Shown here in pieces: positions 7,841 to 16,165 of a DNA stretch of 64,000 bases. Source of the stretch: Rahnella rivi. GTDB lineage: Bacteria > Pseudomonadota > Gammaproteobacteria > Enterobacterales > Enterobacteriaceae. The translations under genes and the position numbers were made by a program. Under the pieces are notes generated by a model. It was not told the DNA's origin and searched no databases. It was given only the letters and a program-made list of their open reading frames with translations. Positions within the stretch are counted from its first letter, which is position 1. Every line of letters starts with the position of its first letter. The DNA is taken from the NCBI RefSeq assembly GCF_019049655.1, contig NZ_JAFMOX010000066.1:124001-188000 (forward strand). The letters are read 5' to 3'.

Positions 7841-8725
7841 TCAGCGCGGTGCCAGCGTAGCAAAAAGGCTCACCAGCAGCAGAACGATCAACGCCAGAGC
7901 CCATTCTATCCGGGTCATCAGCACAAAACGTCGTTCGGCCTGCTCGGGTTCTTTGCTCATCAGTGGTACCAGATGATAACGGTTATATACGGCGACGGCG
8001 GCCATTATGCCAACCAGCACGATTTTGATCTCGAGCAGACACTGGTAAAGCGAGGTCATATCCGTCGGCCAACGTTGCAGGATAATGGCAGTGTTGGCGA
8101 TGCCGGTCAGTATCACCAGCGCGACTGCCGCGTGGCCCCAGGTCGAAAAGCGGATAAGCGTGGCAATAGCGTAAGGCCGGACTTCAGGTTTTCGGGCGTA
8201 GAACATGCATGTCAGCAGCGGGAGCAAACAACCAAACCAGTAGGCGGCGCTAAGCAGATGAACCATATGATTGAGGCGCTGCACCAGCCCTAATAACCCC
8301 TGATGCATGGCGGCATGGCCTATCAGCGCCTGGCTGAGCAGCAGGCCTAGCGAGCACAGAAATACCAGCAGGTTGCGAACCGGAAGCCAGTCCATCAGTA
8401 ACACCAGCAGCAGCGCGGCAGTCAGCAACAAGTGCCAGCGCCATACTTCGCCAAAAGTGGTGGTCAGCACCAGCAACCAGACATTCAGGTTCAGGCCGTC
8501 ACTCCAGCCATTGCCCATCAGCGCAGCCTGAATCGCCAGCATTCCGACAGACGTGATCGCGGCGACCACGCCGGACCACATCATCAGGGTCTGATTTCTC
8601 TGCAGTAACATCCCCGAAAAACCGGCAGGCGCCAGCAGGGAGCAGAACACACTCAACCCGAAAATTTGCATCAGCGACGCAAAGTGGGCAAACCGGCACA
8701 GGACGAACAGTGCAGTCAGGCTCAT
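7841..8725 (-). CDS. yebZ: copper homeostasis membrane protein CopD (YebZ)
   Basis: 294 residues, almost entirely hydrophobic, with about eight membrane spans and short loops, typical of the CopD family. His residues at or near the membrane face are visible (RFAHFA near the start, GHAAMHQGLLG, LNHMVHLL, FSTWGHAAV), as expected for a metal-handling integral protein. CopD works with periplasmic CopC to move or sequester copper across the inner membrane. The start lies three bases after the yobA stop, so the two are one transcription unit. Full length; nothing odd. Confidence 0.92.
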   Translation of the reverse strand: MSLTALFVLCRFAHFASLMQIFGLSVFCSLLAPAGFSGMLLQRNQTLMMWSGVVAAITSVGMLAIQAALMGNGWSDGLNLNVWLLVLTTTFGEVWRWHLLLTAALLLVLLMDWLPVRNLLVFLCSLGLLLSQALIGHAAMHQGLLGLVQRLNHMVHLLSAAYWFGCLLPLLTCMFYARKPEVRPYAIATLIRFSTWGHAAVALVILTGIANTAIILQRWPTDMTSLYQCLLEIKIVLVGIMAAVAVYNRYHLVPLMSKEPEQAERRFVLMTRIEWALALIVLLLVSLFATLAPR

Positions 8726-8728
8726 AAC

Positions 8729-9112
8729 TTATTTAACGGTAAAACTGTAGTTACCGTGGGTTTTATGACCGTCAACTGATACCACATTCCACGACACCGT
8801 ATATTTGCCGGATGTCAAAGCCTCTGGCAGAGGAACGACCGCCTGAGTATTGTCATTGGCAGCCAGTGTCATCGCCCCGGTTTTAACGGCTTTTTTGGCG
8901 GCGTCTGCCAGGGTAATTTTGCTGAAGTTCGGTTCGATACCTTCACTGAACCCAAGAGAGAGTTCGGTCGGGCTGGCAGTCAGAACGGCGTTCGCAGCGG
9001 GAGTTTGGGTTTTAAGATGTGCATGCGCGAGGGCTTGCTGTGAGATAAATCCGCTCAGCAATACGGCTGAGACTGCCATGGCACGGCAAAGAGAGGAGGT
9101 TTTTTTCAACAC
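8729..9112 (-). CDS. yobA: periplasmic copper-binding protein CopC (YobA)
   Basis: 127 residues. A signal peptide of about 29 residues ends in QQALA, giving a mature protein that starts HAHLKTQTP; the N-terminal His is a Cu(II) ligand in CopC proteins. A second conserved cluster, DGHKTHGNYSF, sits near the C-terminus on the last beta strands of the Ig-like fold. It likely delivers or buffers periplasmic copper for YebZ, whose gene follows three bases downstream. First gene of the yobA-yebZ-yebY run. Confidence 0.93.
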   Translation of the reverse strand: MLKKTSSLCRAMAVSAVLLSGFISQQALAHAHLKTQTPAANAVLTASPTELSLGFSEGIEPNFSKITLADAAKKAVKTGAMTLAANDNTQAVVPLPEALTSGKYTVSWNVVSVDGHKTHGNYSFTVK

Positions 9113-9200
9113 GATAGTTCCTTGGCTTGCGTAATGATGAATTTATAACGCCGCCACTTTATCGCAATCCCATGTAAAACGTTTGTCATAAATGCATAAA

Positions 9201-9231
9201 AAAACGCAGAAGCCGGAGCATTCTGCGTTTT
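9201..9231 (-). terminator. bidirectional-looking terminator between yobA and ftnA
   Basis: AAAACGCAGAA, a 9-base loop and TTCTGCGTTTT form a strong hairpin with an A-run on one side and a T-run on the other. It lies just after the ftnA stop on the minus strand. Confidence 0.8.
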
Positions 9232-9251
9232 ATGACCATCACAAACCGGGT

Positions 9252-9758
9252 TTATACGGCCGGGGCTTGTGCCGCCATGGTTTTAAGATCTTTATCGACA
9301 AAGAACAAGCCGTTGCCGGTGTTGCTGACCAGAGCCAGTTTATCGAGAACTGATTTGAACAAGGTTTCTTCTTCATGCTGCTCTGCCACATACCATTGCA
9401 GGAAGTGGAAGGAAGAATAGTCTTTCAGCGTCATCGCCAGATCGGCCAGTTCGTTAATTTTTTGTGTGATCAACTGCTCATGCTCATAGGTCTGCATGAA
9501 CAGATCAGACAGGGATTCGAAGCTGACTGGCGGTGCGGCGATAGCGCCCAGCAGCGGCAATGCACCTGTATCACTGACATATTTGAACAGGCGGTGCATG
9601 TGATCCATTTCTTCCATCGAGTGCTTTTTCAGAAACGCTGCCGCGCCTTCGTAGCCTTTGTCACTGCACCATGCACTCATCTGCAAATATAAATTGGCTG
9701 AATAAAATTCAAGGTTCAGTTGTTCATTAAGCTGATCGATCATTTCTTTTTTAAGCAT
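9252..9758 (-). CDS. ftnA: non-haem ferritin FtnA
   Basis: 168 residues, close to E. coli FtnA (165) throughout: MLKKEMIDQLNEQLNLE, GAAAFLKKHSMEEMDHM, YEHEQLITQKINELA, FHFLQWYVAEQHEEE. Ferroxidase-centre ligands are visible: Glu17, the EExxH motif near 49-53, and further Glu/Gln residues in the last two helices. It forms a 24-mer shell that oxidises and stores iron in the cytoplasm. A near-consensus Fur box about 165 bases upstream suggests iron-dependent control, as for E. coli ftnA, which Fur-Fe activates. Its position between yobA and holE differs from E. coli K-12. Confidence 0.95.
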   Translation of the reverse strand: MLKKEMIDQLNEQLNLEFYSANLYLQMSAWCSDKGYEGAAAFLKKHSMEEMDHMHRLFKYVSDTGALPLLGAIAAPPVSFESLSDLFMQTYEHEQLITQKINELADLAMTLKDYSSFHFLQWYVAEQHEEETLFKSVLDKLALVSNTGNGLFFVDKDLKTMAAQAPAV

Positions 9759-9923
9759 GATGCGGCTCCATAAAATAATTAAGGCAGGCGGATGTGTTTA
9801 TTTACCCGCATTATGCCCGTATCAATACAAAATAAGAACAGCCAATTCACAATATTATCCATACAGGCAACATTTAAAATTAACTCATTGATATATATTG
9901 CTTTATTTTTATCGCAAATATCC

Positions 9924-9942
9924 AATAATGATAACCATTAAC
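9924..9942. promoter_or_regulatory. Fur box upstream of ftnA
   Basis: AATAATGATAACCATTAAC matches the 19-base Fur consensus at about 16 positions, including the ATAATGATAA core. It lies in a 406-base AT-rich gap (9759-10164) between divergent ftnA and holE, 166 bases from the ftnA start. A distal site fits activation by displacing H-NS, the E. coli mechanism, better than simple repression. I saw nothing else definite in this gap. Confidence 0.65.
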
Positions 9943-10164
9943 ATCTAAATGTATATTAAAAAGAATCATTCCTATTCGCAGAATTAATTAAAAGCATGCT
10001 GATGAATATAATTATCACTTCCATAACCTGAATAGTTCTTATTTACTTAAATTGCATTTAACGAAAATGGATTTTTGAGCGGAACATAAAAGTGAGCCAA
10101 CCGCGTTCACCCCGGCGTTGTGCTCGGGTACAATGCGCGCAAATGAGATGCACGGGAGGTTGCA

Positions 10165-10395
10165 ATGAGTATCAATCTGGCAGAAATCAGTAAAGATGAG
10201 ATGGATCGGATTAACATCGATCTGGCGGCTTCAGCGGTCGCTTTCAAAGAGCGTTACAACATGCCCGTTGTGGCAGAAATGGTAGAACGGCAACAGCCTG
10301 AACATCTGCGCACCTACTTTCGTGAGCGTGTGATGCATTATCGCGGGGAATCCCATAAATTCTCCCGTTTACCTTATGAACCGAAGCAAAAGTAA
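10165..10395 (+). CDS. holE: DNA polymerase III theta subunit
   Basis: 76 residues, exactly the E. coli length. Conserved core MDRINIDLAASAVAFKERYNMP (shown in family form), REQPEHLR-like VERQQPEHLR and the C-terminal SRLPYEPKQK are all present. Theta binds and stabilises the proofreading epsilon subunit (DnaQ) in the polymerase III core. A GGGAGG ribosome site lies 5 bases before the ATG. Single gene, in the E. coli position near yobA and ptrB. Confidence 0.96.
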   Translation: MSINLAEISKDEMDRINIDLAASAVAFKERYNMPVVAEMVERQQPEHLRTYFRERVMHYRGESHKFSRLPYEPKQK

Positions 10396-10427
10396 CGCAG
10401 CTTTAGGCAAACGGGAGGGGAAAGCGA

Positions 10428-11384
10428 TTACCGGCGGGTGGCGAATTGCTGGTTGGTACGAATCAGCTGGTCGAGGATCCCAGGCTCATCAAATGAGTGC
10501 CCTGCCCCTTCGATAATATGAAGTTCAGCTTCCGGCCAGGCTTTCGCCAGGTCCCAGGCGTTTTGCACCTGACAGGCCATATCATAGCGACCATGTACGA
10601 TCACCGCCGGAATATGCCGGATACGGTCAACGTTACGTATCAACTGGTCATCACTGTCTAAAAAGCCAAGATGCGTGAAGTAATGATTCTCGATGCGGGC
10701 GAAAGCCAGCGCAAAGTTATCCTCACCAAATGACGCCGAACCTTCCGCAGGCAGAAGCGTGACCGTCTCCCCTTCCCACAAGCTCCAGATTTTTGCAGCC
10801 TCGAGCTGCACTGCGCGATCGCTGGATGTCAGGCGTGCGTGATAAGCGGCGATAACATCCTTGCGTTCTTCCTCGGATAAAATTGAGAGGATACGCTGCC
10901 ATTTTTCAGGGAAGAATCGCGACGCGCCGTCCTGGTAATACCAGGTCAGCTCCTGTTTGCGCATGGTGAAAATACCGCGCAACACCATTTCACTGACGTG
11001 TTCGGGATGGGTCTGGGCGTAAGCCAGTGCCAACGTGGAACCCCACGAGCCACCGAAGACCAGCCATTTTTCCACGCCCGCCAGCTTGCGCAGACGCTCA
11101 ATATCTTCGACCAGATGCCATGTGGTGTTGTTGTCGAGGCTCGCATGGGGTGTGGAGCGCCCGCAGCCACGCTGATCAAACAGCATGACGTCATAATCAT
11201 TAGGATCAAACAGCTGGCGATGTACCGATGAACAGCCGCCGCCCGGCCCGCCGTGAATAAAGACAGCCGGCTTGCCTTTCGGGTTTCCGCTGCGCTCCCA
11301 GTAAACCTTGTGACCATCGCCGGTATCGAGCAAGCCGCTGGCATAAGCCTCACACGGAGGATATAACCCTTTTAATTTTGGCAT
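10428..11384 (-). CDS. pip: proline iminopeptidase (alpha/beta hydrolase, family S33)
   Basis: 318 residues with the S33 signatures: HGGPGGG oxyanion region at ~44-50, DQRGCGRS at ~70, nucleophile Ser in GGSWGS near 110, the catalytic Asp region VHGRYDMACQV near 268 and the catalytic His in GAGHSF near 295. The enzyme releases N-terminal proline from peptides in the cytoplasm. It is very like the Serratia enzyme and is not part of the E. coli K-12 gene order here. Convergent with holE; the 32-base gap leaves little room for separate terminators. Confidence 0.95.
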   Translation of the reverse strand: MPKLKGLYPPCEAYASGLLDTGDGHKVYWERSGNPKGKPAVFIHGGPGGGCSSVHRQLFDPNDYDVMLFDQRGCGRSTPHASLDNNTTWHLVEDIERLRKLAGVEKWLVFGGSWGSTLALAYAQTHPEHVSEMVLRGIFTMRKQELTWYYQDGASRFFPEKWQRILSILSEEERKDVIAAYHARLTSSDRAVQLEAAKIWSLWEGETVTLLPAEGSASFGEDNFALAFARIENHYFTHLGFLDSDDQLIRNVDRIRHIPAVIVHGRYDMACQVQNAWDLAKAWPEAELHIIEGAGHSFDEPGILDQLIRTNQQFATRR

Positions 11385-11660
11385 GACATTTCCTGTTCTA
11401 TTTGGCCAGAGTATTGATAGATGTTTTTACAACTCAATAACAGCGCATCGGCCAGCCAACGACAAGTTGTTCTGCATCAAAATCGAATTTTTGTATGCTG
11501 TTCGCATACTTATCACGCAATTTCATCAGGAACTCCCGGTGATGAACCGGAAGACATGACTGTAAAGTCCTGTCAGAAACAAGAAGGGGCTTGCAACCTG
11601 AGCCAATTTGGCACTAAATAGACGGGCAACCCAATCCACCAGCTTTAAAGAGAGGCAATC

Positions 11661-11762
11661 ATGAGTAAAGGAATGGATAGCAAAAAGAATGCGAAGAAAA
11701 AGCCATTGAAAACCCCTGCCGAAAAAAAGGCTGATAAAAAAGCCAAGAAAGCATCTGCTTAA
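11661..11762 (+). CDS. tiny lysine-rich conserved protein
   Basis: 33 codons from an ATG with a GAGAGG ribosome site 5 bases upstream, ending in TAA and followed within 20 bases by a strong terminator. The product begins MSKGMDSKKNAKKKPLK and is about 40% lysine with many alanines, so very basic and probably disordered. Similar Lys-rich mini-proteins (K-K-K-P then A-E-K-K-A) are annotated as hypothetical in other gammaproteobacteria, as far as I remember. Its own ribosome site and terminator argue for a real gene. Possible nucleic-acid or ribosome binding; function unknown. Confidence 0.7.
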   Translation: MSKGMDSKKNAKKKPLKTPAEKKADKKAKKASA

Positions 11763-11780
11763 CAATGTACTTCGTAGAAT

Positions 11781-11807
11781 AAACCCGCTCAGCGCGGGTT
11801 TTTTTAT
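11781..11807 (+). terminator. rho-independent terminator of the small lysine-rich gene
   Basis: AACCCGC-TCAGC-GCGGGTT followed by a run of seven T residues, 19 bases after the stop codon. It also separates the gene from convergent ptrB. Confidence 0.9.
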
Positions 11808-11831
11808 GGGATTTTTTCAGGACTTGCAGGC

Positions 11832-13871
11832 TTAGTTTTTTGCCGCCAGCGCCAGCACAAAGGCGTATTCCAGCGCGATATCTTCGTAAGCTTTGAAACG
11901 GCCAGATTTGCCGCCGTGGCCGGAATCCATATCCGTGTGCATCAGAAGCTGGTTGCTGTCCGTTTTCACATCACGCAGTTTCGCCACCCACTTTGCCGGC
12001 TCCCAGTATTGCACCTGAGAATCATGCAGGCCGGTGGTGACCAGCATGTGCGGATATGCCTGGGCGCGCACCTGATCGTACGGGCTGTATTGCAGCATGT
12101 AGTCGTAATAGGCTTTGTCGTTCGGGTTACCCCACTCGTCATACTCACCGGTGGTCAGCGGGATAGATTCATCCAGCATCGTTGTCACCACATCAACAAA
12201 CGGAACCTGCGCCACGATGCCGTGATACAACGCCGGTGCCTGATTGATGATAGCGCCCATCAGCAAACCGCCTGCGCTGCCCCCCATGGCGTACACCTGT
12301 TTCGCATCGCCATAACCTTCAGCGATCAGTTCTTTGGTCACGTCGATGAAATCGTTGAAGGTATTCAGTTTGTTGAACAGTTTACCGTCGTCATACCACT
12401 GCTGACCGAGCTCTGCGCCGCCGCGAATATGCGCCAGAGCAAAAACAAAACCGCGATCTAACAGGCTGAGGCGGCTGCCGCTAAACGCCGGATCCATGCT
12501 GCTGCCGTAGGAGCCGTAGCCATAAAGCATCAGCGGATTCTGGTGCGGCTTAAATAACTCCGCGCGGTAAACCAGTGAAACCGGTACTTTCACGCCGTCG
12601 CGGGCAGTGACCCAAACACGTTCACTGCGATAGTTCGCCGGATCAAAATCTTTCACTTCCTGCTGTTTGAGTAAGGTGCGCTCCTGCGTATCCAGATCCA
12701 ACTCAAATAACGTACTCGGCGTGGTCATGGAAGAGTAGCCATAGCGCAACAGCGAGGTGTCCGGGTCAGGGTTATAGGCCAGCCAGGTGGTGTACGTCGG
12801 GTCGTCAAACGCCAGCGACTTTTCCTCACCGGTCTGCCAGTGGATCTGGCGCAGATGCGTCAGCCCCTGCTCACGCTCTTCCACGACCAGCCAGTCACGA
12901 AACAGGCTAAAACCTTCGAGCATCACTTCATCGCGCGGCGCAATTAAAGCCTGCCAGGCGGACTCTTCACCGCGGTCACTTTGATACAGGCCGAAGTTTT
13001 TACCGTCTTTATTAGAACGGATATAGAACTTGCCGAGGTAATGATCGAGTGCATATTCGTGATCTTTCCGACGCGACAGGAAGACCTGAGGTGTCGCCTG
13101 CGGATCGTCAGCATCCAGCAGTAAAATCTCCGAGGTGGTGGTGCTGTCGAGATGGATCAGAATGTATTTTTCTGACGTGGTTTTATCCAGACCCACATAG
13201 AAGGTGTCGTCTTTTTCTTCGTACACCAGTTTGTCTGTTTTCGGGTCGGTGCCGATAACGTGGCGATAAACCTGATACGGCAGCAGCGTTTTTTTGTGTT
13301 TGCGCACGTAATACAGCGTCTGCGAATCGTTCGCCCATTCGCTGCTGCCGGAGGTGTTTTTCAGCAGATCGTCGGTCCAGGTTTCGTCATCCAGATTTTT
13401 GATGCGGATGTCGTACTGGCGGCGCGACAGAAAATCTTCAGCAACGGCCATCAGTTTGTTATCACGGCTGATATCCAGCCCGCCCAGCGTATAAAACTCG
13501 CTGTCTTTGGCGCGTTCGTTACCGTCGATCAACGTGCGCCAGTTTTCCGTCTCGTCTGCAGGTTGACGAAGATAGAGGGCGTATTCGTTGCCCGGCTCAT
13601 AGCGTGTCTGATAACGGAAACCGTGTTTAACATAAGGAACGGAATGATCCTGCTGGGCAATGCGTGCCACCATCTCGCCATAAAGGGTTTCACGCAGCGC
13701 CTGATGCGGCTGCATGGCCTGATCGGTGTAGGCATTTTCGGCGGTCAGATAGGCCAGAACCTGAGGGTCGGTGCGGTCATCGTCACGCAACCAGTAATAA
13801 TTATCGACGCGTTCATCGCCGTGTACGCTCAGGGTTTCAGGGCGTTTTTCAGCCTTTGGAGGTGTCATCAT
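11832..13871 (-). CDS. ptrB: oligopeptidase B (protease II)
   Basis: About 679 residues using the ATG at 13871; a frame open to 13934 adds an upstream extension, but homology (VHGDERVDNYYWLRDD near the start) and the E. coli length (686) favour the internal start. N-terminal beta-propeller to ~400, then the S9 hydrolase domain with nucleophile Ser in GGSAGG, acidic subsite residues and a C-terminal catalytic His in SGHGG. It cleaves after Arg/Lys in short peptides in the cytoplasm. Single gene, convergent to the small lysine-rich gene. Confidence 0.95.
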   Translation of the reverse strand: MMTPPKAEKRPETLSVHGDERVDNYYWLRDDDRTDPQVLAYLTAENAYTDQAMQPHQALRETLYGEMVARIAQQDHSVPYVKHGFRYQTRYEPGNEYALYLRQPADETENWRTLIDGNERAKDSEFYTLGGLDISRDNKLMAVAEDFLSRRQYDIRIKNLDDETWTDDLLKNTSGSSEWANDSQTLYYVRKHKKTLLPYQVYRHVIGTDPKTDKLVYEEKDDTFYVGLDKTTSEKYILIHLDSTTTSEILLLDADDPQATPQVFLSRRKDHEYALDHYLGKFYIRSNKDGKNFGLYQSDRGEESAWQALIAPRDEVMLEGFSLFRDWLVVEEREQGLTHLRQIHWQTGEEKSLAFDDPTYTTWLAYNPDPDTSLLRYGYSSMTTPSTLFELDLDTQERTLLKQQEVKDFDPANYRSERVWVTARDGVKVPVSLVYRAELFKPHQNPLMLYGYGSYGSSMDPAFSGSRLSLLDRGFVFALAHIRGGAELGQQWYDDGKLFNKLNTFNDFIDVTKELIAEGYGDAKQVYAMGGSAGGLLMGAIINQAPALYHGIVAQVPFVDVVTTMLDESIPLTTGEYDEWGNPNDKAYYDYMLQYSPYDQVRAQAYPHMLVTTGLHDSQVQYWEPAKWVAKLRDVKTDSNQLLMHTDMDSGHGGKSGRFKAYEDIALEYAFVLALAAKN

Positions 13872-13991
13872 CGCGGGATCTCTTTGTCCTCTTAGTGGTG
13901 TGGTAAGAGTGACAGGTTTATGCGGGGAAACCAAGGGACGGAAAAGAAAGGAATAATGCGTCCGCTGGCTGGCAACGGACGCAAGAAATGC

Positions 13992-14357
13992 TTAAACGGG
14001 TGCGCTGTAGCTGATTTCGCCAAGCTGACAGTTGAGCGTCACCTGATAGGTTTTATCGGTGTGATCGCCACGAACTTTCAGCGGGATCTCCCAGCGGGCA
14101 TTATCGCCGCTGATGCTGTCCGGAACGACCCACGCCACCGGTGTGGAAGTACCGAGGGTTTTCTTATCGGCATCCCAGCGCGGAATACGGTTTTGCAGGA
14201 AATCACGTTTAACCAGCGCTGCAATCTCATCTTTGCTGGCGGTGGAACAAGGTGCGACCGTCGCCGTTCTGACTTCAGGTTCAGCGGCCTGCGCCACCTG
14301 ACTCATCCCGCTCATTCCTGCTAACGCTATTACCACGCCTGTGATCATCTTTTTCAT
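13992..14357 (-). CDS. yebF: YebF/Cmi family secreted protein
   Basis: 121 residues with a signal peptide of about 24 residues (ITGVVIALAGMSGMSQVAQA). Two Cys in the mature part (VAPCSTASKDEI and LNCQLGEI) match the disulfide of E. coli YebF and the related colicin M immunity protein Cmi. E. coli YebF is exported to the medium through porins; function is otherwise obscure. Located 120 bases downstream of ptrB on the same strand orientation, as in E. coli. Confidence 0.92.
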   Translation of the reverse strand: MKKMITGVVIALAGMSGMSQVAQAAEPEVRTATVAPCSTASKDEIAALVKRDFLQNRIPRWDADKKTLGTSTPVAWVVPDSISGDNARWEIPLKVRGDHTDKTYQVTLNCQLGEISYSAPV

Positions 14358-14521
14358 TGTGCGTCTTCCCGCTTTTTGTCGATCGTTATCACTGACCTTG
14401 CAGGATCCATATCCCTACAACTGACAAGGTCATCGCTTGCGTCAGATAATATAATCCTCAACAAGGTAATAACACAACATTAACAATAAGACCTGCAACG
14501 CAAAAGCGGGATGAAAATCCG

Positions 14522-15904
14522 TTAACGCAAGATAATAGCCTTACAGTTTTTGCCTTTGATCTTACCTTCCTGCAAACGCTGTAACGCTTTTTTAGCGCTT
14601 TTCTGACGGATAGCCACGTAAGCGTGGATCGGGAACATATCGATTTTACCCACTTCCGCAGCCGTCAGACCCGCTTCGCCGGTCAGAGCACCGAGGATGT
14701 CGCCGGGACGAATTTTGGCCTTACGCCCCCCGTCAATGCACAGCGTCGCCATCTCAGGATCGAGCGCCACCGGTGTCGCTGCCAGCGCCTGCGCTGCGGG
14801 CTGCCAGGTAAAGGTCTGACGGGTATAATCTTCCAGCGCGTGCACCCGCACCATTTCCTGTGGCGTCACCAAACTGACTGCCAGACCGCTGGTGCCTGCA
14901 CGGCCTGTACGACCGACACGGTGAATGTGCACTTCAGGATCGAAAGAGAGTTCGTAGTTGATGACCAGACCGAGATCTTTGATGTCCAGCCCGCGCGCAG
15001 CCACGTCAGTCGCCACCAGTACGCGGCAGCTGCCGTTAGAGAAACGCACCAGCACGCGGTCACGGTCGCGCTGTTCCAGATCGCCGTTCAGCGCCAGTGC
15101 GCTGATGCCTTTACCGGAAAGTGCATCACACACGTCCTGGCAGTCGCGTTTGGTATTACAGAACACCACGCACGACGTCGGCTGATGCTGATACAGCACC
15201 GCCGCCAGCAGGGACAAACGCTGATGTTTATCGGCTTCGATAAAGACCTGCTTGATATCAGCAACATCTTCCTCGCCTTCAATTTCGACTTTCAGCGGCT
15301 GACGCTGGAATTTAGAGCTGATGCGCTCGATGCCATCCGGATAGGTCGCGGAGAACAACAGCGTCTGACGGGCTGGCGGTGTATAGCTGACCACATCTTC
15401 GATATCTTCGCTAAAGCCCATATCCAGCATGCGATCGGCTTCGTCCAGCACCAGCACTTTCAGCTGATCCAGTTTCAGGGTGCCTTTACGCAAATGTTCC
15501 TGGATGCGGCCCGGCGTGCCCACAACAATGTGTGGCTGACGAACCAGAGATTCCAGCTGTGGCCCGATGGACTGGCCGCCGCACAGGGTCAGGATTTTGA
15601 TGTTCTGGGTGAATCGCGCCAGACGACGTAACTCTTTACTGACCTGATCCGCCAGTTCACGGGTCGGACACAGCACCAGCGCCTGCGCGTAGAACTGTGC
15701 CACGGTGATGCTGTTCAGCAGGCCGATACCGAAGGCTGCCGTTTTACCGCTGCCGGTTTTGGCTTTCGCCAGGACGTCCTGACCTTGCAGGATGGCAGGC
15801 AGAGAAGCGGCCTGAATCGGGGTCATTTCGGCATAACCCAGTTCGGTCAGGTTAGAAAGTTGCTCAGCGGGCAATGTCAGGGCTGAAAAGGAATGCGTGC
15901 TCAA
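14522..15904 (-). CDS. dbpA: ATP-dependent RNA helicase DbpA
   Basis: 460 residues. DEAD-box motifs in order: Q motif (AEMTPIQAASLP), I (AKTGSGKT at ~46-53), Ia (PTRELADQ), II (DEAD near 153), III (SAT), IV-VI including TDVAARGLDI and HRVGRTGR. The C-terminal ~75 residues form the DbpA-specific RNA-binding domain (GALTGEAGLTAAEVGKIDMF, shown in part) that recognises hairpin 92 of 23S rRNA, giving this helicase its role in 50S assembly. In E. coli dbpA lies elsewhere on the chromosome; here it follows yebF. Intact. Confidence 0.95.
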   Translation of the reverse strand: MSTHSFSALTLPAEQLSNLTELGYAEMTPIQAASLPAILQGQDVLAKAKTGSGKTAAFGIGLLNSITVAQFYAQALVLCPTRELADQVSKELRRLARFTQNIKILTLCGGQSIGPQLESLVRQPHIVVGTPGRIQEHLRKGTLKLDQLKVLVLDEADRMLDMGFSEDIEDVVSYTPPARQTLLFSATYPDGIERISSKFQRQPLKVEIEGEEDVADIKQVFIEADKHQRLSLLAAVLYQHQPTSCVVFCNTKRDCQDVCDALSGKGISALALNGDLEQRDRDRVLVRFSNGSCRVLVATDVAARGLDIKDLGLVINYELSFDPEVHIHRVGRTGRAGTSGLAVSLVTPQEMVRVHALEDYTRQTFTWQPAAQALAATPVALDPEMATLCIDGGRKAKIRPGDILGALTGEAGLTAAEVGKIDMFPIHAYVAIRQKSAKKALQRLQEGKIKGKNCKAIILR

Positions 15905-16078
15905 GGCGATAACTCTTTATGTGAGGCAAAAATCGGGGCAGCGGCAGAAGGTCTGACGCCATGGTTTGGCTAAATGATAACAGAGACGCCCGCCGACTGC
16001 CTTAAACGGCAGAAAACGGACTGAAAAAATCCGCAGATGCCCTGGCCGGATTGCGTCTCTGAAATCGTTTAAGATGCG

Positions 16079-16094
16079 GCGCAATCGTTTTCGT
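16079..16094 (+). promoter_or_regulatory. PurR box at the purT promoter
   Basis: GCGCAATCGTTTTCGT matches the PurR consensus ACGCAAACGTTTTCNT at all but about two positions. A TATACT -10 lies at 16111-16116, so the site covers the -35 region and would block RNA polymerase when hypoxanthine or guanine is bound to PurR. Confidence 0.8.
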
Positions 16095-16165
16095 ATGGCA
16101 TAAATTCAGATATACTGCGCGCCGAAATTCTCATTTTTCTTCATCACAGATCTGGGTACGAAGCT

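Noticed and set aside
11421..11621. 66-codon plus-strand frame upstream of the lysine-rich gene
   Set aside because: No ribosome site, no family resemblance; more likely leader or promoter DNA.
14624..15631. 335-codon plus-strand frame opposite dbpA
   Set aside because: Antisense shadow of a strongly conserved helicase gene; no ribosome site and His/Arg/Gln-rich nonsense composition.
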